Assembly (NCBI GenBank): GCA_949361645.1
Contig: OX442419.1
Span: 2,627,028-2,691,027 of the forward strand
Length of the DNA: 64,000 nt
Source of the DNA: Spongilla lacustris
Lineage: Eukaryota; Porifera; Demospongiae; Spongillida; Spongillidae
Direction of reading: 5' to 3'
Part shown: positions 1 through 27,033 of the stretch, one piece after another
Numbering within the stretch: the first letter of the stretch is position 1
Layout: each line of letters starts with the position of its first letter
Notes under the pieces: model-generated
The model's database searches: none
What the model saw: only the letters and a program-made list of their open reading frames with translations
What the model was told of the DNA's origin: nothing
Program-made: the position numbers and the translations under genes

Positions 1-33
1 GTCTGGAAGCAAGAAATTTACTATTCTACCTGG

Positions 34-180
34 TTTTAGCATGTTTCTACGCAATTATGCTATGTTTTGTGACATTTAAAGTGCAAAGCGGGAGCTTGCA
101 GAGCTCCCCCATACCCCTTGCTGGTGGTAGGCGTGGCCTGCCACGCCCTTGCACTTATACCCCCCCGCTCCTAAATCCTG
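34..180 (+). repeat. Dispersed repeat, copy 1, with GC hairpin
   Basis: This stretch resembles 40,060-40,180. Both contain a TGTTTCTA...CAATTATGCT block followed by a GC-rich hairpin (GGGAGCTTGCAGAGCTCCC here, GGGGGCTTGCAAAGCCCCC there) and C-rich sequence leading to AAATCCTG. The hairpin and dispersal suggest a transposon end, for example Helitron-like, but no full element is seen. Confidence 0.5.
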
Positions 181-189
181 GATCCGCCC

Positions 190-335
190 TAGTCTCGGCC
201 CCAGACCCAACGGACGCAGCTGCGGATGGATTACATCACCGCTACGCGTCAGTAGCGGTGATGTAATCTACTGACGCGTAGCGGTGATGTAATCCATCCG
301 CAGCTGCGTCCGTTGGGTCTGAGGCCGATACTAGA
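190..335. mobile_element. Fold-back MITE
   Basis: A nearly perfect inverted repeat. The arm at about 190-254 (CCAGACCCAACGGACGCAG, then GATTACATCACCGCTACGCG) returns in reverse complement at about 268-335. The core TAGCGGTGATGTAATC is shared with the fold-back element at 39,674-39,765, so both belong to one family. It has no coding capacity and would be mobilised in trans. Confidence 0.75.
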
Positions 336-420
336 TCCGCCCCTGGGAATGGAGCTGGTTTCTGACACAGCATAATATGATATTCCTCCTCACTTCCAAC
401 AGCCACATCCTCTGCCACAA

Positions 421-645
421 CTACCACTCTCCCATCAGACACAGCCTCACTCCCAGCAGCCACAACCACTCATAACTTAGGGGACTAACAACTACCAAGA
501 TCGATCCACTCCTCCCTCTTCCCCTGTCAAAAATTGCTGGCAAAAGCCAGTAGCACAAAGACTTTCCCGACCCAGTCAGAAGACTGACGAACACATCCTG
601 GCCCTTCACGAAACTTTCTATAACCATCGTAGCCAAGTTCGTGAA
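421..645 (-). pseudogene. RecQ-like helicase fragment
   Basis: About 70 residues on the minus strand resemble the start of a RecQ-family DNA helicase core. The fragment has a Q-motif-like lead, VIESFVKGQDVFVSL, then a Walker A motif TGSGKSLCYWLLPAIF, then ILVVVSPLS, the usual segment before motif Ia. It then runs out of similarity, and no DEAH box or later motifs follow. In many invertebrate genomes such orphan RecQ-like exons are carried by repeats, and here it sits beside repeat copies. I read it as a broken fragment rather than a working gene. Confidence 0.6.
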
Positions 646-802
646 CAGCTAAACATATTACTAGTATGTCGACGTCCATGTTGAGCGCGTGACTTCATGT
701 ATGAATTCTATCAAAAATGCAAATCACCGCATGCCTGCAATTTGATTGTACCATTGAAATTCCAACGGCGGGACCGCCCACTGGTCAGCAACTGCGGTTT
801 GA

Positions 803-819
803 GGGTCTGGGTACGAGAC
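803..819. mobile_element. Isolated MITE terminus
   Basis: GGGTCTGGGTACGAGAC matches the right terminus of the fold-back element at 39,674-39,765. The same end recurs at 41,581-41,597 and 54,689-54,702. No partner arm is visible here, so this is a solo or decayed copy. Confidence 0.5.
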
Positions 820-2420
820 AATGCCTATCTACAGACATGATAACGCCTCACTGTGTTATTATTACTCATCAAGTGCAGGGTCAAAATTCCAACCCTATAG
901 CATGCGTGGTGCAGTATGGCAGTCATTTACAAGCATGCAGTTAAAAAGAATTCGTCACGTGATACATCCACCGGCTGCCGCACACGGCACACCCCATTAC
1001 ATCTGAACCATCACTCTAGCGTGTATGCAGTGCAGTGCAATATTGAATGTACTAACCAACAAGGCAACGACATATTCCAATAAAATGTAGCCCAATTGCT
1101 TTTTGTTCTATACGCCAAAATGTGTGCGGCTAGTGTAATATCGGTCAGCCGTGTACCGTGCATGGTCCGTGGAACGGAAAAGTTAAGTGCGTGCATATGG
1201 CAAACAGTAAAATACGAAGGATACTTACATGGATGAGAACTCTGACATACTGTCCTAAGGCTTGTACATATTTATCGATAAAATATGGCTCCACACCTGC
1301 ATTTTTGTACAAATGTAAGGGTTTTAAGGTTCACATCAGTAACCCGTTGTACATACCCAGCGTAGGAGAGATTCCTTCATCTTCATATTCATCTTTTGCA
1401 AATCTGCGAGAAAGGCTGATGATTGAAGTTTAAATGATGCAATGAGGATTTTTAAAAATATGCATGCATGCACCTGGACTTTCCAGTGTTCACATTTCCC
1501 GCCGTGATCAGCACAATTGCCACATTTGGTTGTTTAGATTCCTCCATTGGGAAGCCTATATGATGCACTATCCATAACTCCTGCATGCATATCAGTATAA
1601 GGCAAGTATGCTTGTATCATTGAAATGCTTTTCTAAAGTTAATTATACAAGGAGAAATGAATTGGAAGTAAATAACATAAGTGTATCATTCAGAATACCA
1701 GCACCAGAATGGATAACTGCAAGCTTGAATGAAATAGTGTGTAACAAGTATGACAATAGTATTAGCTTCAACTATAGTAGCGCCTAAAAAAAAGGGAACT
1801 AAAATTTGATTTCGGGGGGGGGGGGGGGGGGGGGGGGGGGAGGGGAGGGAGGAGGAGATCATTCAAACGTACTTACTGCATGAACTTTGCATAGCCATGA
1901 ATCTGAATAGTTAGAGATAAGCATACATAACATGCTTATCCAGATGTAGCACAGACATATAAGTACTATGTATATAATTAGCATTATAATTATACTTTCG
2001 AATGGATGTCCTGATTTAAACATTGACGTTCTACAACACACCAAATTTATACCAAAACATAAAGCTTTCAATATCAATGAACTACTGATATCTATAATTT
2101 TACGATGAGTCTAGCACTTGATTCAGTGATTTCAGTTAAATCAGTTTAGAATTAACTAAAACATAAATCATTGGTATAATCTGTGGACAGATGTATAGTT
2201 AGTTGTGCGCATGTACTGCATGCCAGCAAGTATTAATATAACAACTGATAATGCTTTTGTTGCGCATCTAATGATGCGGAATCAGTTACACATTGTTTTT
2301 TATGCTTCGTTTTAGGTTTGCCGAGCCATCAAAATACCTGTTATATTGTTTCTGATTTGGAATGCACCGTGGCCAGGCGGTGTAGAGATCTTATAGCTAG
2401 TATGCACAGAGACTGGGAAC
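820..2420. other. No gene seen; poly-G tract at 1,814-1,840
   Basis: Only short unconvincing ORFs are present. A run of 27 G lies at 1,814-1,840, one of about a dozen long G or C runs in the window. I see no splice-bounded exon or RNA gene. Confidence 0.6.
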
Positions 2421-2422
2421 GA

Positions 2423-2746
2423 GGTACATTCCAATGTTACGCCACAACCACTGGTGGGAATAATTCTATATGGCGGCGGATGGCAATTAACGTGTTTCGT
2501 GCATTTTGTACCTGAAAGGAACGTTTTAGTTTTTTCGAGCGAAAGCTGCGGAGTGGGCATGCTAATAACTCTTTAGACATTTTCGTTTTTATCTCAATCA
2601 GCTAAAAATCTTACTTGTCCCATAGCGGGCAAACAAATAACAACGTGTTTTTCAGTAATGCTTTGAAACACACATGATTGCCATCCGCTTCCATAGAATA
2701 ATTCCCACCAGTGGGCGTGGCGTAGCATTGGAATTAATATTGTACC
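2423..2746. mobile_element. Terminal-inverted-repeat element, about 324 bp
   Basis: The left arm at 2,423-2,488 (GGTACATTCCAATGTTACGC through GGATGGCAATT) is repeated as the reverse complement at about 2,676-2,746 (ATTGCCATCCGC through GTACC) with a few mismatches. The interior is AT-rich and non-coding, the structure of a non-autonomous DNA transposon. Confidence 0.7.
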
Positions 2747-3349
2747 AATACATCTATAATGACGTTCTGAGCTGAGGAAGAACCATTATTAAAAGTTAAA
2801 GCATGGTGGCAAGCCAGACCCCATCCTGGGTTCGTTATGCATGCCTACACAATGACTCTATACAATTAGTCACGCGATTGCACATGCGTGAGAGTCGGTG
2901 AGACTAAAAACAATTGTTCAGCACCCATGCATTGCATTACGCATGCCTCCAATCGCTGAGGAAGAAGATTCCACCTTTGAAGCTGTTGAATAAGCTTGGC
3001 TGTAGACAATACCCGCTCAGATGGTGCAGATGAGGCAGGGAATGCCAACTACTTTCTCGCAAGCTTAGAAATTCTAGGAAAACGTGAGTCGTGCAATTTC
3101 GGATCTATAGGAGAAGTGGCATTCACTTGTCGGACCTCAAAGCCAAGTATTATAAACTCATCTTTAACATAGCTAGGGTTTGTAGGAGACATAAGGGTGT
3201 GTAGGAGACACAAGGGAAGTGGATCGATCTGGAGCAAGCGTCTGACGCTGTATTCATAGAGATGACTGCGGCTGCGCGGTATTTGTAATCATATTCATGA
3301 TAGCAAAATAAGTTTTGACTTTAATTATCCGGCCTGAGACATCAGTAAA

Positions 3350-3384
3350 CCCGCCCTTCGCGTTGTCGGAACGCGAAGGGCGGG
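3350..3384. repeat. Perfect 15-bp GC hairpin
   Basis: CCCGCCCTTCGCGTT is followed by the loop GTCGG and AACGCGAAGGGCGGG. It stands out from its AT-rich surroundings and may be the end of a mobile element. No terminator role can be assigned in a eukaryotic genome. Confidence 0.6.
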
Positions 3385-5300
3385 CCACGCCTATCTAAGT
3401 CGTCAGGTGAGTCGACCTTTTAGACCACAGGCCGGAGCTTGGCCTGACTTTCGGCAACCCAATTGCAGAATGAATGTAATTATTGAAAATAAATTCTGCT
3501 ACAGGTAGTTATGAGACCCAATTAATACAAAACATCACATCAGTAATATCACTAATATGTTAATGCACGAGAACCTATTCACTAACACATTTGTTTTGTG
3601 TTATAGGTAAACCATGGATTACATGGATCGTAATCCCTACCAATAGTCTCAACGATACCCCGGCTTCAACAGGAAAAAGAAAAAAAAACAAAAAAAAAAC
3701 CACGCGTCGAATTTTATAAAGGTTTTTAAAATCATCTGTAAAATTACTGTGTGATTGAACATGAAAATTGATTTTTGTGTGATTTTACTGTTGAATCATG
3801 TAATGATTCAAAAATGTTTTCACGCGTCCCCTCTTCCCCCCCCCCCCCCCCCCCCCCCCCCCCGTGAATATTCCTTGAATTAATCTATCTAATGCATATT
3901 CTTGCGGGACAAAGAAACTGCGCTTGCATGCTAAACACGTACATCTATATATTTTCCTTTTGGCATAGCCAATTAAAGTGCATACCAATCATTGTTACGC
4001 TTTAGGAATATGATAAGTGGTGGGAGGATAAGGTACGAGGGTGTCAAGGCGTGGCTGCTTTACCCAAATAGCTAGGGCCTTTAATTACTATATACACCGA
4101 ACCCATAATAGAGCAGAGGATTTCAGTGAGAGGGGTGCTTGATCGCGATACGAAAAGTGGATCTCCTAAAACCAGGCCTTTGTACGAACACTTTAATCAA
4201 ATTTGGCTGAGGGGCTGCTCAAGCACCCGTAGCGCCCTCTCACTGCTAGTCTAATAGAGCACGCTACATGTACACCCACGAAAATTTGTTGGCCCGGCTT
4301 TATAGCCTATATATGGATTGGAATCCGCCGTATACCTCAGGTATAGGTACATTCACAAGCACCTCTCTAGTCTTATTTATATGTTTAGCCACTGCATGCA
4401 TGGGGAGATTATGTTTTGTATGATATACTAGTCTACCTGCACAGTACTATATAAACACGGTGACAGCCTATAAGTATAGGATGGGCTGACTTACATGTAT
4501 GTGTCGGTTCGAATCTACATGTTTATGCGCTAAGCCTAAGTTGCCGCCTGGTTTTAAAAAGATAAACTGATCAGCGGATTGGCATAATCATGGGAGAGTT
4601 ACCTATATAGTCTAGTGCAATCCGGATATAGCAAATTAGTTTAGACCTTAAGATTACTCACCTCTCTATTCAATCTTTGATTTCTGTCGAGTCAACTCGA
4701 GAATCGGCTAAAATAACCGTCTGCCGTATATCATCTCTGTTAAGGATTTACATTTACGCCGGCAATCCGCCTTAATCTGATCGAGTTAGATGCATTTTTG
4801 CTTTCGTGGGTTTCCACGGAGGGTGAATGCATCAGTCCATATAAAGTGTTACTGGAGACATTATAGCTATACGTTGGGAGACTTACATTGTAATTGTGAC
4901 AGGACGTGTATCTGGGCAGAACCTCTATATGCTCCTATTGTATACTTAAATCTAACTTTGAAAATTATCCTACAAGAACGTAGCATCTCAGTCTTCAGCT
5001 ACCGGTTCATGGAGTTATTGTCATGCATGGTGAAAAAGCCGGATGCCCAATGAAATGTTTCCTAGCCGGCTTATTGCCTGTTTGAAATTTAAATGAAAAA
5101 CAATCTTTTTGGGAAACGTACGGTACTGTCCTGAAGTAGTATAACAATATCAGTACGCATATCTGTATAGCTGTATTTATGTAACATTCATATGATGCAA
5201 TCAAATGCAAATAGATACAATTGACTAATGCACAAGAAATTGCGAGAATACATGCAAAAGCCAATGTACATTGCTACTTGTAAACAGTGTTGCCGCGAAA
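3385..5300. other. No gene seen; poly-C tract at 3,836-3,863
   Basis: Non-coding sequence with a run of 28 C at 3,836-3,863. No exon with credible splice signals and protein similarity was found. Confidence 0.6.
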
Positions 5301-5384
5301 TAACCTTCATCCTTAATCGTCTATATCGCGATATATCGCGATATGAGCATTTAATCGCGATATAAACATCGCGATATAGTAAAT
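5286..5384. repeat. TATCGCGATA-rich repeat, copy 1
   Basis: After a CAGTGTTGCCGCGA lead, TATCGCGATA or its half-sites occur four times within about 70 bp. The same lead and palindromes recur at 6,424-6,530. Confidence 0.6.
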
Positions 5385-5925
5385 TATTCATGATCAATTA
5401 TTATTTGGTTATTAAATGTTGGAGTGAATAGTTATGGTTACCACGAAGGATATGGTACAGGTATACGTGCACTTACGCTAAAGTATTTGTATGAAGGGTG
5501 TTAATGGCGCGAGCTGCTGAGTATGTAGATGTCTGCCATCCATACCAGCAGCTATATTTTGGATGGGCTCTGTACAGTTGTGGGGAATAGACCTGGTGTT
5601 GATCATAGAAAATGTCGCACGACGTTTATATATAGCAGCTAATATAAAAATAGCAGGTGTTTGTTCACATTTGAATGTGGCGGCACAAAGCGGGAGCCAG
5701 TTGCAACTTCTCAATGAGGTTAACCATCTTGGACATTGCATTGGCATCGTACTAACGCGTTATATTACACATTACAATCCGGTCTGAGACAGAATGCAAT
5801 ATGGAAGCTACAATGTAGCCTGAGTCCTCGCATTAATTCTTCATGCAGCTCTTATTGCCTCGTCCCAATTTGCCATTATTGATATATGCATGCATAAAAT
5901 CTATATGATCGTGTATCTTGCTATT

Positions 5926-6306
5926 TTAACTGTCTTGTGTGCAGGGATAGGTGCCTATTATCTGGTGCTGTAGCCATGGTTGTGTGCTGAGGGTATCTGG
6001 TGTGATTTGGGTAGCTGTGGTTGTGTGGGAGGTGTCTGAGACATCCAGCACAAATTTTCCCATAGATACACCGTTTCTAAAGTTGTTTCCCCTTTCTACA
6101 CGTACGTGGATAATTGAGTAGTATTCATAGTTAGTTTTGCTACCGCACGTCGACTCCATCAATGTAAAAGGGGAAAAACCGACACGGTTACTTATTTCCC
6201 CATAGAAACCAATTTCAGAGATCAAGAATGGTCTGGGCACCAGAACTTCACGGCGCTGATTGGTGTTGATTGCCTCCGTTTCCAATACCTCTCCTCTACT
6301 ATGCAT
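5926..6306 (-). CDS. Unidentified ORF of 126 residues, possible terminal exon
   Basis: An open frame of non-repetitive composition on the minus strand. It contains stretches such as LISEIGFYGEISNRVGFSP and YYSIIHVRVERGNNF and ends in TQITPDTLSTQPWLQ before the stop. An ATAG acceptor-like site lies just inside the first codons, so it could equally be a last exon. I do not recognise the family, and no signal peptide or membrane segment is evident. Its balanced composition is the only argument for coding, and its neighbours are repeats, so it may be a transposon remnant. Confidence 0.3.
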   Translation of the reverse strand: MHSRGEVLETEAINTNQRREVLVPRPFLISEIGFYGEISNRVGFSPFTLMESTCGSKTNYEYYSIIHVRVERGNNFRNGVSMGKFVLDVSDTSHTTTATQITPDTLSTQPWLQHQIIGTYPCTQDS

Positions 6307-6423
6307 AAAGGCAGGCAGCAGTGAAATGTCTGCATCTTACAATATTATTCCGTATCACTTGAATGTGACATATACTTACGTGTGCTGTCACGGAAAACCT
6401 TGAAATCGAGGGTATATTTTACA

Positions 6424-6530
6424 AGCAGTGTTGCCGCGATATATCGCGAAAGGCGATATAGCGCGATTAAATGTTTATATCGCGAAAGGCGATATATCGT
6501 GATTAATCTTTAGTCATATCGCGAAATAAA
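6424..6530. repeat. TATCGCGATA-rich repeat, copy 2
   Basis: GCAGTGTTGCCGCGATATATCGCGA starts a second block of palindromic TCGCGA and GGCGATATA sites, homologous to 5,286-5,384 and 1.1 kb away. Confidence 0.6.
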
Positions 6531-6612
6531 CGTGCACGGACGTAAACAAAGATATACAGAAATAAAAATTACGTGCACGGACGTAAACAAAGGTATACAG
6601 AAATAAAATTTA
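6530..6612. repeat. Tandem duplication of about 40 bp
   Basis: ACGTGCACGGACGTAAACAA with a following AT-rich segment occurs twice in direct succession, with only small differences. Confidence 0.7.
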
Positions 6613-7084
6613 CAAACGAGCAGGGAATAAGCATACATTTAGGTATATCAATGAACTGTTACAGTTAAACCAGTTCAGTTTGAATTTTGCCTTAGAAATA
6701 TACAATTGCCAATGCAGCCTTTCATGCAAGATGCCACGCCCCCACCCTAGCTAGATACGGGGCCATCCTCCCCAGCAACCACCCACATATGTAGCCCATG
6801 GAATCTTACTGATGTGCATGTACATAATCTTGCTACTGTATTACTGTAATATTACAGCATAACTGCAACGCAATCACATGCTCCTCTTCCCCACCCTTTC
6901 CATCAGTTCGTTACGATGTACACACTTCTCTCATTTATCATTTCAAACACACAAGTGCAGCCTTTTAAAAATATCATTTACATGTATAGTACCCACAGAA
7001 CACCAGCCTATGAGAGTTTGTCATCCCCCCACACACACACACACACACACTGCTGAACTAAGGTGGCCCTCGCTGGTACTCGTG

Positions 7085-21193
<14,109 letters not shown>

Positions 21194-21231
21194 CTATGAT
21201 GAACATCATCACCATACATGTATTTAGCCAC

Positions 21232-21431
21232 NNNNNNNNNNNNNNNNNNNNNNNNNNNNNNNNNNNNNNNNNNNNNNNNNNNNNNNNNNNNNNNNNNNNN
21301 NNNNNNNNNNNNNNNNNNNNNNNNNNNNNNNNNNNNNNNNNNNNNNNNNNNNNNNNNNNNNNNNNNNNNNNNNNNNNNNNNNNNNNNNNNNNNNNNNNNN
21401 NNNNNNNNNNNNNNNNNNNNNNNNNNNNNNN
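21232..21431. other. Assembly gap of exactly 200 N
   Basis: The round number indicates a scaffold gap whose true size is unknown. It removes the exon with the first half of the PDZ domain and perhaps the start of the scaffold gene. Confidence 0.95.
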
Positions 21432-21812
21432 GGGGAGGCAGAGAAAGGGGAAAGAGATTTACTATACCCGGAAGTACATGTAGGTGGAGGGTGTTCACTT
21501 TATTATGGTGATCTGAAATTGAAATCTTGATATGCAGAAATTGTGGGTGTGTGGCTATGGGCACCACCACTTACTTCTTACTGACCAGTGGTTTTATGCA
21601 GAGTCTTGTTTTGCTTGCAATGTATATTTTTGGATGAAACACATTAACATTGAAATACAAGTGAGAGAGAAATACATTAATCGATCAGAACACTGAAGGA
21701 CATTGCACCTAAGCAAATTCCCTTCTTGACCCTTTGATGTTATATTCTCCTTCTTACACCCTCCCGCATGGATCTCAATCACCTCCTGCCTGCCCCTCCC
21801 TACTCCCTACCT

Positions 21813-21965
21813 TCACACCCTCCCTCCCTCCCTCCCTCCCTCCCTCCCTCCCTCCCTCCCTCCCTCCCTCCCTCCCTCCCTCCCTCCCTCCCTCCCTCCT
21901 CCCTCCCTCCTCCTCCCTCCCTTCCCTCCCTCCCTCCCTCCCTCCCTCCCTCCCTCCTCCCTCCA
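21813..21965. repeat. (CCCT)n microsatellite
   Basis: CTCC tetranucleotide run with small interruptions, between the two divergent genes. Confidence 0.95.
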
Positions 21966-22616
21966 CCTCCTAGTTGGCTGCTTGTAGCTCCCCTACCTTC
22001 TATCCTCCTCCCACACCCATAGCTCATTAAGCTTCTAGTCCATTTTGCCAAATTTGCACGGAATTGAGTTTACACGGGACACTGTCGTGGCATTTCACCA
22101 TCCCTTAGGTATTTTTGGCAGGAGTTGTGCAATCATAGGTATTCGATCAACCTGTAATGCCAACTTGTTTATTTAACCAGAGCTTTACGTTGTTTTTATT
22201 GCTGTGGCAACACATAAGGGCCATGTGGGAGTACTATAGTTGCTGTTCCGTGTGCACTAATGTTGTAACCATGGATAAGTTGGGAGGCAAACTGTAGGGT
22301 GTAGTGCTATGAGCGAGGCTTCATTATGTAACAACGCTCCTTTGCTGGTTCACCCTTAATGTTCACTGTCATGTGATAGGTCGCCCCTAATTATGTGTGT
22401 GCTTGTGTGTGTTTGCATGTGTGTGTGTGGGTGTGTGTGTTGGTTGATTTTGTTTTATTCATGTTCATGTATTTGTATCCATGGCAACTATTGGTGCTGA
22501 ACCCTAATGTAACTTTTTATTACCCCCTCCTCCTACCCCCCTCCTACCCCCCTCCTACCCTCCTCCTCTCCTTTCCCCTATGTAGGGGTCAGTGAAACAG
22601 TGGGTCAATTGGGCAG

Positions 22617-22682
22617 CCATTGAACTGTTCAAATGTACTTTGCAAGCTGCCTCATTATGACGTGGTGGAGGACCCAGAAGAG
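22617..22682 (+). CDS. Candidate exon upstream of the RasGRF DH domain
   Basis: A frame ending LPHYDVVEDPEE is followed by GTAAGG and finishes in phase 0, exactly what exon 24175 needs. The joined reading is [19 protein letters not shown]. The acceptor could be GGGCAG at 22,616 or GCAAG at 22,646. RasGRF proteins carry a PH domain, coiled coil and IQ motif before the DH domain. I could not identify those exons between 21,432 and 24,174, so the gene's start is unresolved. Confidence 0.45.
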
Positions 22683-22849
22683 GTAAGGGATGGGGAAGAG
22701 GGATCACGTGTGTAACATGCATGTATACGTACGTGTATATGTATCAACACCTGGAGCCATTTGAACTCGGTACGGGATGGAAACCCAATGTGGACGGACA
22801 CCTTATGTCCTGTCCAATGCAACATGAGGATGTGTACAAACACATATGT

Positions 22850-23385
22850 AGGTACACATGGGCATGCACATACACACGGGCATATACACATGTAGGCATG
22901 TACACATGTAGGGTACAATATGGGCATGTACACATGTAGGTACACATGGGCATACACACATGTAGATACACATGGGCATGTACACATGCAGGTACACATG
23001 GGCATACACACATGTAGATACACATGGGCATACACACATGTAGATACACATGGGCATGTACACATGTAGATACACATGGGCATAAACGCATGTAGGTACA
23101 CATGGGCATATACACATGTAGGTACACATGGGCATACACACATGTAGATACACATGGCATACACACATGTAGGTACACATGGGGCATACACACATGTAGA
23201 TACACATGGGCATAAACGCATGTAGGTACACATGGGCATACACACATGTAGATACACATGGCATACACACATGTAGATACACATGGGCATACACACACAT
23301 GTAGATACACATGGGCATACACACATGCAGGTACACATGGGCATACACACATGCAGGTACACACAGGCACATAAAATACACACAG
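22850..23385. repeat. About 26-bp minisatellite ACATGTAGGTACACATGGGC
   Basis: About 20 units with AGATACACATGGGCATACAC variants, upstream of the DH exon. Confidence 0.9.
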
Positions 23386-23995
23386 GCATATAACATGCTA
23401 ATACATGTACACAACATGCCCATGCACAAACAATTGCGCATGTTATGAGTACAAGTCATACCAGAGGCACAATGTATACATGCACATGTGCACATGTGTA
23501 CACACACGCACATGCACACAAACTTTCTAAGCGAACAGGTCGGCATTGTTTTGGGTATAAGACCCCACCTCATAGCATACCATTGCACCCACCTCTCCTC
23601 CCAAAGGGGGGAGGAGGGGGAGGGGGTGTATTTTGTTGTAACAATGACCTACATACACCCAGCAATAATCTCAAGGGAGAATATGAAGGCCACCATCAGG
23701 GAGGGGTGGAGGTGGAGGTTATAAAGGTGATGGGGGAGGAATTCAATTTTCTATATGTCCAAATGGAGTTTGTGTGTGGCAATAAGGTGGGGGGGGGGGG
23801 GGGGGGGGGTTGGGCAGTGATTGGGTATGCATGTGATGTACATGTGTATGTATTGATGTTGTGGTTTTGCTTATGGGAAGTATTACATGTGCCCTCAGTA
23901 CCCCTGAGAGCACCTCCCAGAGTACCCCTAGAAATCCCCGGGAGTGCACTAACCCTGTTTGCATTTTTGCAAGTGTGGCTTCTGCTGATTGACCC

Positions 23996-24171
<176 letters not shown>

Positions 24172-24174
24172 CAG

Positions 24175-26820
24175 ATTATTCACTTGTTCATTGAGGCCGA
24201 GAGGATCTACGTTGACAGCCTGCATGCCCTGGAGTTCTTCTACTACGAGCCACTCAAGACTCTGTCTGCCTTCAAGCCCGATGTCCTCAGCTACCCACAG
24301 CTAGGGTCCCTGTTCCTCAACTGGTGGGTGTGGGCAGAGGTAATGGGGGGGGGGGATGGTGTGGTGATGGTCTGTGGATTGGCTTGGGGAGGAGGGAATG
24401 AGTGGGAGGGGATAGCGGGAAGGGGAGGAGGGGGAGGGGAAAAGGTGGCATTGTGGATGTTTGGTTGTGAAGGTTTTTTTTTTTTTTTTTGTGACACGTA
24501 TTTCTGTTGTTGGGTATAGGCATTCATGTTTTTATTAACTTCTCCATTCCGGCCTGTGAACCTGTAAACATGCTCCATTCCAGGGCATGCCAGCTAGCGC
24601 AGGCCAGGGCTATAGGCCAGGGCTGTACCTCCTAGGCCAGGGCTATACCTCCTAGGCCAGGGCTGGCTGTACCTCCTAGGCCAGGGCTGTACCTCCTAGG
24701 CCAGGGCTGGCTGTACCTCCTAGGCCAGGGCTGGCTGTACCTCCTAGGCCAGGGCTGTACCTCCTAGGCCAGGGCTATACCTCCTAGGCCAGGGCTGGCT
24801 GTACCTCCTAGGCCAGGGCTGGCTGTACCTCCTAGGCCAGGGCTGTACCTCCTAGGCTGACATCTGCATTGTACCCTGCCCAATATCTCCTGAACACATC
24901 TTAAACCCTTCCCTTCAGATCACCTGACACGCCTTAACCCTTCCCTTCAGATCACCTGACATGCCTTAACCCTTCCCTTCAGATCACCTGACATGTCTTA
25001 ACCCTACCACCTGACATGTCTTAACCCTTCCCACGAATCAAGTGATTTTCTTAATCCTGCCCTTCAAAATCTACCTACATGTGTACATGTATTCTAACCC
25101 CCTAAGCCAGTGTGATGTGTTAATTGTTACGCACCCACTTGCACGCTCTCTGTGTGACCCTAAACATGTTGTACACATCATGTTTAGGTTCCCTCACCAC
25201 AATACAGAAGCGTTTAGGCTTCCTACCACATGCAAAACCTTATCAACAAAGGGATAGTATTGAGTACTTGGGGCTCCTTTGTGGGGCCCCTCCCCCCTCC
25301 CTGGCTGCCTTACCCCGAGGGTTTGCCAGCCACTCAACAATCTCCTTAATGGATGGCTGTTCAAAGGGGCCAATATCGTCATGTCTCAAGTGGGTCCATT
25401 GTTGTGCCATGCACATAAGAGGAGTTGTTGGGGCGAATGACACCACAAAGGGTGTGGCCTGGCTAAGTAAATGGTCTATTCCTATTGTGCTCCCTTTATG
25501 TTATATGTGGATGGTATGTTTTGCACATGTATGGGATGTGTGTGTGTCTGTGTGTGCGCATGTGTGCCACATGTGTGTGATGTGTAGTTTAATTAACTAT
25601 GTGTTTTAAGTGATAATTGGACAATCTGTTGTGTGTAAATACTCACCATCCCTGTAGCCAGAAAGAGTTAGACTTGCGACTTGGTGTTGCATGTGCCGAC
25701 ATCGTAGGAATGTGGGTGATGGATGCATTGCATATGTGTACATCTGTGTGCACCAATATTTGGTGTACGTGTGTGTGAAAGAAAGTTGTGTATGTGTACA
25801 TGTACACATTTTTTCTCTACACACACACACACATACATACACACACACACATAGACACACACACATAGACACACTCTTTACACACACACACACACACACA
25901 CATAGACACACTCTTTACACACACACACACACATAGCACATTGGTGTTGCTTTAATGTGTTGTAGCGACTGAACTGGAAGGATTTCCATTTTTAGCGTAG
26001 TCCCTTCTATTTGTCTCGTGCATAGCCTTACAGCTCCACAAAGACACACTTGCATTACAACAATGGTCCATTAGACCATTTTCAAACCCTCCTTACAAGA
26101 ATTCCTTCCTGTCTGCTTGCATGTGTGTCTAACCATAACAGAGGCAAACCCAAGGGGGGGTCATATCATCACCATGTGTGGAGGGGGGGGGGGGGGGGGG
26201 GGGGTTATCTAGACTAGCTCCAACAGAGAGACTAATTCTTGTTGTCAGGGCACAAAAACCACAGCAGTACTGCTGGGAGTTCAGCTTTGTGTGCAACTTA
26301 CTGTCTATGTTTGGGGAGGGGGGTCTTGTAGTCTGCTGTATTGGCACCTGGTCTACTGTACTGCCCAGTATGTGTTTGAAGGGACATAGGCCTAGGTCAT
26401 GTGTACAACTGTTCTTAGAAAGCATGTGTTTTCATGTATGGGTTTGTTGTTTTAAAAAAAAATTGTTCTCATTTACACAACATGCATCCCACCGCAACAC
26501 ACGCCCTACACACACACACACTACAGTTCAGAACTATTGGTGGTTCACAGGTTTCTTCTTCAAGAGCTATCTCAAATCCCCTCACTACCAAGGGCCATCC
26601 AGGTGGAGGAACTCCTCACCACCCTGGAGAGGTTCTTCCCTTCCTTCCCCCTGTATGGGCCCCACCTGGCCTCAGGCAGACATCAAGGTTTGCAGAAGGA
26701 GTACCGCACATGCCAGCAGAGGCCTCAGTTCAAGCAGCTGCTGGAACACTGTCAGAACAAGTGTGGAGGAAAGGGGCTGCTTGACTTCCTTACCCTGCCT
26801 TCTGAGAGAGTGAGTAAACC

Positions 26821-26894
<74 letters not shown>

Positions 26895-26966
26895 CACACA
26901 CACACACAACACACACACAACATGCACACACACGACACACACACACAACACACACAACATGCACGC

Positions 26967-27033
<67 letters not shown>

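Noticed and set aside
7020..7080. Alternative RasGRF-unrelated exon end of the scaffold gene (IFKMTRVPARATLVQ) using acceptor CTTACAG
   Set aside because: The upstream acceptor CCCACAG at 7,137 gives a clean 17-codon terminal exon with a stop. The alternative would splice into a (CA)n tract with no further exon.
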